Assembly (NCBI GenBank): GCA_937968015.1
Contig: CALBSO010000024.1
Coordinates: 1 to 9,680 of the forward strand
Direction of reading: 5' to 3'
DNA: 9,680 nucleotides
DNA from: an uncultured Thermomicrobia bacterium
Lineage (GTDB): Bacteria > Chloroflexota > Chloroflexia > Thermomicrobiales > JALYUS01
The notes under the pieces were generated by a model that ran no database searches, was not told the DNA's origin, and was given only the letters and a program-made list of their open reading frames with translations. Of this stretch, positions 6,162-9,680 are shown in pieces; position 1 is the first letter of the stretch; the number at the start of each line of letters is the position of its first letter. Both the position numbers and the translations under genes were made by a program.

Positions 6162-7919
6162 ATGGCGGCGATTATTGACAACGTCTCGATCGAACGGTTG
6201 ACGGCGCACAATCAAGCCATCGCGCGGTGGGCCCGCCTTTCGGGAACGCCGGAAGAGGCGAAAGCATTCGATTACATCGCTGAGACGCTTGAATCATTTG
6301 GCTACACAGTGCACCGCCATCATCATCCCGCGCTCGTCGGCTATCCACGCACTTCGCGACTCGAGGTGCGTGCATCGGTCCCCTTGAGCATCCCCTGCAA
6401 TGGCTACTCACTCAGTCCGGCCACGCCCGCTGATGGTGTGGAGGGGGAGCTCGTCTTCGTTGGGAGCGGGCAGGAAACTGACTACCCATCCACACCGGTG
6501 ACCGGGAAGATCGTCGTGAGTGAGGGGCTCGCGATGCCGGGCAAGGCGCTCGCGGCCGATCATCATGGTGTACTGGCACAGATTCACATAAATGACGAGC
6601 ATATCCACGAGATGTGTATCTCGCCGGTCTGGGGCACGCCCGTCCCGGAAACCGCGGCGTTGCTGCCCAGGACGCCGTCGGTGGCGGTTACGCGTGAGCA
6701 CGGCGATCAACTCCTGGCGCTGCTCAAGGAAGGCCCGGTGCATGTCCGCGTGAACACCCAGCCCTTCCTCGCCTGGGTCGACCTGCCGATCGTGACGGGC
6801 GACCTTCCGGGCACCCGCGACGATCGGTTTGTCCTCTTCAGCGGGCACGTCGATTCGTGGCACTACGGCGCGATGGATAACGGGAGCGCCAATGCAACAC
6901 AGCTCGAGGTGGCGCGCCTCCTCGCGGAGCGGCACGATGCGTTACGGCGCGGTGTGCGGATCGCGTTCTGGTCGGGGCACTCGCATGGGCGCTACGCCAG
7001 TTCGTGCTGGTACGCCGATCACTTCTGGCACGATCTGCACGAGCGCTGCGTCTGCCACGTCAACATCGACTCGGTCGGTGCGATCGGGGCGACCGTCCTC
7101 GAAGAGGCGCCAACAATGGCGGAAACCTATGGTTTCGGTCGGCAACTCCTCCATGAACTGGTGGGGGTCGATCTCGAATACAAGCGGATCAGCCGGTCCA
7201 GCGACCAATCGTTCTGGGGACACGGCATTCCAACGCTCTTCGCTACCCTCTCCGAGCAGGCGTCCGACGGTTCTGCCACCGCGACGGCGCTGGCCCAGTT
7301 GCTCGGCGCAGGTTCGCGCGGGGGCGGTCTGGGATGGTGGTGGCACACGACCGAAGATACCCTCGATAAGATCGATCCGGACAAGTTGCTGCGCGACGCG
7401 CGCGTGTACGCGCACACGCTCTGGCGGTTATGCACGGATGAGCGGTTGCCGTTCGACTACGGCGCCACTGCGGACGAAATTGACGCGGCGCTTGGTCGGT
7501 ATCATGACGCGGCGCGCGGCGCACTCGATCTATCCGGCATACAGACGCTCGCGCGTGAACTCGGCGAGCGGATCCGCGGAGCTGAACTCGACCGGTGTGA
7601 TGCCGCGGTGGCGAACGCGCTTGCGATGGCACTCGGCCGAGCGCTGATCCCGATTAACTACACGCGCTCTGGCCCGTTTGAGCACGATCTCGCGCTCGGC
7701 GTTACCGCGCTCCCCGGTTTGTCGGATGCCAGCCGCCTCGGGCAGACCGACCGAGCGAGCGATGACTTCCGTTTCCTGCAAGCAAAGTTGGTCCGAGAGC
7801 GCAACCGGGTTGAGCACGCGCTGCGGACAGCGCTCCGACTGGTTGACGCCCTCCACAAGACTGACAGGAAAGAGGCACAGTCCGACACAAGAGAGGGGGG
7901 AACGCGCGATGCCCTTTGA
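6162..7919 (+). CDS. M28-like metallopeptidase with PA-like domain (paralog 2)
   Basis: This 585-aa protein is a paralog of the peptidase at 4035-5720, with the same domain order and no signal peptide. Long blocks are shared, such as LHERCVCHVN and HT-x-DDT/EDT-LDKID. The PA-like insert spans about 100-200 (GKIVVSEGLAMPGKALAAD). Expected metal and catalytic residues are His229 and Asp231 (GHVDSW), Asp239 (GAMDNGS), Asp303 (NIDSVG) and His395 (WWWHT). As in the first copy, the Glu-Glu pair is replaced, here by Gly272-His273-Ser274-His275. It differs by a Gly/Ala/Ser-rich insertion before WWWHT and by Asp rather than Glu in the NIDSVG position. The stop overlaps the deacetylase start by 11 bp, so the two are probably co-translated. 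The likely role is cytoplasmic peptide or amide hydrolysis; the exact substrate is unknown. Confidence 0.88.
   Translation: MAAIIDNVSIERLTAHNQAIARWARLSGTPEEAKAFDYIAETLESFGYTVHRHHHPALVGYPRTSRLEVRASVPLSIPCNGYSLSPATPADGVEGELVFVGSGQETDYPSTPVTGKIVVSEGLAMPGKALAADHHGVLAQIHINDEHIHEMCISPVWGTPVPETAALLPRTPSVAVTREHGDQLLALLKEGPVHVRVNTQPFLAWVDLPIVTGDLPGTRDDRFVLFSGHVDSWHYGAMDNGSANATQLEVARLLAERHDALRRGVRIAFWSGHSHGRYASSCWYADHFWHDLHERCVCHVNIDSVGAIGATVLEEAPTMAETYGFGRQLLHELVGVDLEYKRISRSSDQSFWGHGIPTLFATLSEQASDGSATATALAQLLGAGSRGGGLGWWWHTTEDTLDKIDPDKLLRDARVYAHTLWRLCTDERLPFDYGATADEIDAALGRYHDAARGALDLSGIQTLARELGERIRGAELDRCDAAVANALAMALGRALIPINYTRSGPFEHDLALGVTALPGLSDASRLGQTDRASDDFRFLQAKLVRERNRVEHALRTALRLVDALHKTDRKEAQSDTREGGTRDAL
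7891..7900 (+). promoter_or_regulatory. Ribosome binding site of the deacetylase, inside the peptidase gene
   Basis: GAGAGGGGGG ends 8 nt before ATG 7909. The open frame runs back to 7678, but everything before 7909 overlaps the conserved C-terminus of the peptidase and does not resemble a deacetylase. This motif and the onset of family homology (WPGGARCAVALTFD) fix the start at 7909. Confidence 0.7.
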
Positions 7920-8760
7920 ACGACCGACCTGGCCGGGCGGTGCACGATGCGCCGTTGCATTGACCTTCGACAACTTCGGCGAATCCTTCGATCTCCTGCG
8001 CTATGGGCACGCTGGCGGCGCGAGCGCGGATGGGGTCTATGCCCCGCGACGCGGCGTCGACCGGATCCTCGATCTGCTCGAACGCTACCAGATACCCGCG
8101 ACTTTCTTCCTGGAGGGATGGAATGTCCGCAAGTATGCCACGCTCGCCCGCGAGATTGCGGAGCGCGGGCACGAGGTCGCTGCACACGGCTGGATGCACG
8201 AGCCTTGGAGCGAACTGGCGCAGGAGGTCGAGCGGGATCTCATCAGGCGGACAACTGTGACGCTCGCCGAGGTGACCGGACGCCCCCCGCGCGGCTGGCG
8301 TTCACCTTCCGGGCTGACGACGGTCGGGACTTTGGCACTCATCCATGACGCCGGGTATGTCTACGACAGCTCGTTCGGCGACGATGATGTGCCTTACTGG
8401 TTAGGCATCGGCATTGGCCGCGCCGAGGAGATTCTTGAGCTGCCCTGGTCGTGGTCCCTCGATGATGCCCCCTTCTACGCCTATCCAGGTACCATCCGTC
8501 GGCCGAGCGAGGTTCTGCAACTCTGGACGGAGGAGTTCGATGCGGCCCTCGCCCTCACTGGCTGCTTCATGCTGGTATGTCACCCGCGTTTTAGTGGTCG
8601 CCCTAGCCGGTTGCTGGCGCTCGAACGGCTCATCGAGCATATGCAGAGCCAGGACGGCATCTGGTTCGCTCGCTGCGAAGAGATTGCTGAGTACGCGCGC
8701 GGCAGCCGCACGACGCCGCACTACCCAGCACCCGAGATGATGCACGGGGCGGAAGGATAG
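7909..8760 (+). CDS. Polysaccharide deacetylase family protein (CE4/NodB homology, PuuE/HpPgdA-like)
   Basis: This 283-aa metal-dependent amide hydrolase has no signal peptide, so a cytoplasmic role is likely. Motif 1 is LTFDNFGE, with Asp21 as the presumed base. The classical second Asp of TFDD is Asn22. Motif 2 is HGWMHEP, with metal ligands His93 and His97. Motif 3 is WRSPSG (Arg131-Gly135). The tail LPWSWSLDDAPFYAY near 178-192 and CHPRFSGRPSRLLALERLIEH from His225 are typical of the PuuE/HpPgdA-like branch rather than classical secreted chitin deacetylases. Members of that branch include allantoinase-like and peptidoglycan-related enzymes, so the name deacetylase should not be taken literally. 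Overlap with the peptidase gene indicates a shared pathway, perhaps removal of an acyl or formyl group from an imported compound. Fold confidence is high; substrate is unknown. Confidence 0.92.
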   Translation: MPFERPTWPGGARCAVALTFDNFGESFDLLRYGHAGGASADGVYAPRRGVDRILDLLERYQIPATFFLEGWNVRKYATLAREIAERGHEVAAHGWMHEPWSELAQEVERDLIRRTTVTLAEVTGRPPRGWRSPSGLTTVGTLALIHDAGYVYDSSFGDDDVPYWLGIGIGRAEEILELPWSWSLDDAPFYAYPGTIRRPSEVLQLWTEEFDAALALTGCFMLVCHPRFSGRPSRLLALERLIEHMQSQDGIWFARCEEIAEYARGSRTTPHYPAPEMMHGAEG

Positions 8761-8823
8761 CTGCTGCATCGGGCAGGTAACGATTTCGATTTCCAGAGGC
8801 TGAAGGGAGCCCTTTGCGCTCGG

Positions 8824-8837
8824 ACCCGGTGCCGGGT
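8824..8837. repeat. GC-rich inverted repeat downstream of the deacetylase gene
   Basis: ACCCGG and CCGGGT arms are separated by TG, 64 bp after the deacetylase stop. As RNA this would be a 5-bp stem with a 4-nt loop. No T-tract follows, so it is not a standard intrinsic terminator. It may be a binding site or a chance palindrome in GC-rich DNA. Confidence 0.25.
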
Positions 8838-8870
8838 GCGGGCGTCGTCGCGCTCGTTTCGTCTCCCGAT

Positions 8871-8909
8871 CACACCGTACCGGCGTGTGGCACACTTTAC
8901 ACCGTGGTG
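8871..8909. repeat. Cluster of alternating inverted repeats
   Basis: CACAC (8871-8875), GTGTG (8885-8889) and CACAC (8891-8895) alternate, so the middle arm can pair with either neighbour. GTGTGGCACAC is itself a perfect 11-nt palindrome with a single-base centre. CACCGTGGTG follows at 8900-8909. The spacing resembles a multi-site operator or small competing hairpins, but no regulator or leader peptide is evident. Confidence 0.3.
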
Positions 8910-9242
8910 AGCATGCTGGACTACGAGAGAGGCTGCCATACCGCCCCCGGCGACGGGCGACGGCGATCGCGGCGTGCAACCGCTCCACCGGCCGTCCGTT
9001 CCTCCTATAGTCGGTCGATGCGGCACAAGACACATGGGGCACGATGAATAACAAGCTACACCGCCAACGAGAGTCGCAACATCTCGCCTTGTTTGGCGTC
9101 CTCCCCCGCTTCGTCATCGCCACCCTCACCAGGTCTGTCTACCTCTTCGCCCGCGCGGCAATCGGCGCATCGGTCACCTTCCCCGTGTGACAATCTATCG
9201 GGAGAACGGATCGGCCTGCGTCAGCGAATGGAGGAGAGGGAC

Positions 9243-9494
9243 ATGGCGATTGAGAATCTCGCACTCGACCGCGCGCTCCAGCGACGCTTCACCTTCTTTG
9301 ACCGCCTCGGCTGGCTCGATCGGCGCGGTATGCATTTCGTCGATCCGTGGCCGGTCGGGGCATCGCTCGGGATGACGCGCGACGAGACCGAATACGTCCT
9401 CGCCACCCTGGCGGGCATCGGCTGGATCGCCCGGTGCGCGCGGGACGACGGGGAGCGCATCGCCCTGACGGTGCAAGGGCTGGCGCGCCGCTAA
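9243..9494 (+). CDS. Small winged-helix-like protein, hypothetical
   Basis: This 83-aa protein has a strong GGAGGAGAGGG tract at 9230-9240 just before ATG 9243. Residues about 37-57 (PVGASLGMTRDETEYVLATLAGIGWI region) fit the two helices of a helix-turn-helix. The following stretch, with charged ARDDGERIALTV, fits a wing, as in small transcription factors or wHTH adaptor proteins. The N-terminal part (FFDRLGWLDRRGMHFVDPWP) is not recognised. No enzymatic motif is visible. The gene ends only 2-8 bp before homology to a serine recombinase begins, so it lies at a junction of mobile-element debris and may have arrived with it. It could be a local regulator. The family call is a structural guess from the pattern. 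Confidence 0.55.
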   Translation: MAIENLALDRALQRRFTFFDRLGWLDRRGMHFVDPWPVGASLGMTRDETEYVLATLAGIGWIARCARDDGERIALTVQGLARR

Positions 9495-9496
9495 CC

Positions 9497-9680
9497 CGAA
9501 GTGGGCTGATCTTCCATGTCGTCGGGGCGCTCGCCGAGTTCGAGCGGGACGTCATCCGCGAGCGCACCCAGGCGGGGCTGGCGGCGGCGCGGGCGCGGGG
9601 GCGGATGGGGGGCAGGCCGAAGAACGAGAGCACTAAAAGCGCGATGTCCCGGAGGGACAACCACGACAATGAAAATCGGG
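9497..9680 (+). pseudogene. Serine recombinase (resolvase) internal fragment, truncated
   Basis: The frame through 9506 reads IFHVVGALAEFERD, then VIRERTQAGLAAARARGR and MGGRPK. This matches the end of the catalytic domain and the long helix E of resolvase/invertase proteins, up to the GRP linker. There is no start codon and no catalytic N-terminus upstream; the frame there lies inside the winged-helix gene. After GGRPK (about 9621) the expected recombinase helix-turn-helix is replaced by NESTKSAMSRRDNHDNE. The frame is open to the window edge, but homology appears lost. The matching kind of N-terminus lies 3.4 kb upstream at 6003-6068 in the same orientation. Part of the family is certain; whether both pieces come from one gene is not. 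Confidence 0.8.
9645..9659. repeat. Hairpin at the distal break of the resolvase fragment
   Basis: TGTCCC and GGGACA flank GGA, forming a perfect 6-bp stem with a 3-nt loop. It lies about 24 bp after resolvase homology ends. Subterminal hairpins of this size occur at ends of IS200/IS605-type elements and in REP-like repeats, so another element may begin here. The window stops too soon to decide. Confidence 0.35.

Larger units (their letters stand above)
8761..9242. other. Gene-free stretch with inverted repeats
   Basis: No gene is supported in these 482 bp. Frames on both strands give Arg/Pro-rich translations without family signatures. A possible 48-codon frame at 9044-9190 has a moderately hydrophobic middle but no clear ribosome binding site. 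Two groups of short inverted repeats are present (8824-8837 and 8871-8909). No T-rich terminator follows the deacetylase gene, and no convincing -35/-10 pair precedes the small gene at 9243. Confidence 0.6.

Noticed and set aside
7678..7908. 77-residue N-terminal extension of the deacetylase
   Set aside because: It overlaps the conserved C-terminus of the peptidase in another frame; family homology and the ribosome binding site place the start at 7909.
9044..9190. 48-codon frame with a moderately hydrophobic middle
   Set aside because: No clear Shine-Dalgarno sequence, no homology recognised, and the length is within chance for this composition.

Overview
The window is GC-rich DNA from a free-living bacterium, with every convincing gene on the + strand. 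The Tat-type lipoprotein signal (SRRRFLR, then a lipobox Cys) followed by a long Ser/Thr/Ala/Pro linker, and the large family-5 solute-binding protein, suit a Chloroflexota (Thermomicrobia-like) or related Gram-positive-type lineage. That assignment is an inference from style only: no rRNA or marker gene is present.

Region 1 (1-283) is a control region with a sigma70-like promoter (about 202-230). A perfect 13-nt palindrome sits between its -35 and -10 boxes, and a short hairpin lies just upstream. Region 2 (284-5720) looks like one operon. It encodes a family-5 (peptide/nickel/opine type) substrate-binding lipoprotein, two Dpp/Opp-type permeases whose genes overlap by ATGA, and, after 131 bp with two more palindromes, a cytoplasmic M28-like metallopeptidase. 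The two ATPase subunits such a transporter needs are not in the window.

Region 3 (5721-6161) holds no intact gene. It contains what looks like a frameshifted C-terminal scrap of an ISL3-like transposase and the first 22 codons of a serine recombinase (resolvase). Region 4 (6162-8760) is a second, clearly paralogous M28-like peptidase, translationally coupled by an overlap to a CE4 (NodB-homology, PuuE/HpPgdA-like) deacetylase. Region 5 (8761-9242) is mostly unassigned and contains a cluster of inverted repeats. Region 6 (9243-9680) encodes a small winged-helix-like protein, directly followed by a middle piece of a serine recombinase. The second peptidase/deacetylase cassette is therefore bracketed by pieces of resolvase.

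Functionally, the parts suggest an uptake-and-hydrolysis module. A lipoprotein captures an oligopeptide or amide-like solute, the permeases import it, and the cytoplasmic M28-like enzymes plus the CE4 hydrolase cleave or deacylate it. The most unusual point is that both M28 paralogs have Gly-His-Ser-His where classical M28 enzymes carry the catalytic/metal-binding Glu-Glu pair, while the other expected ligands are kept. They may be variant metal enzymes acting on an unidentified substrate.
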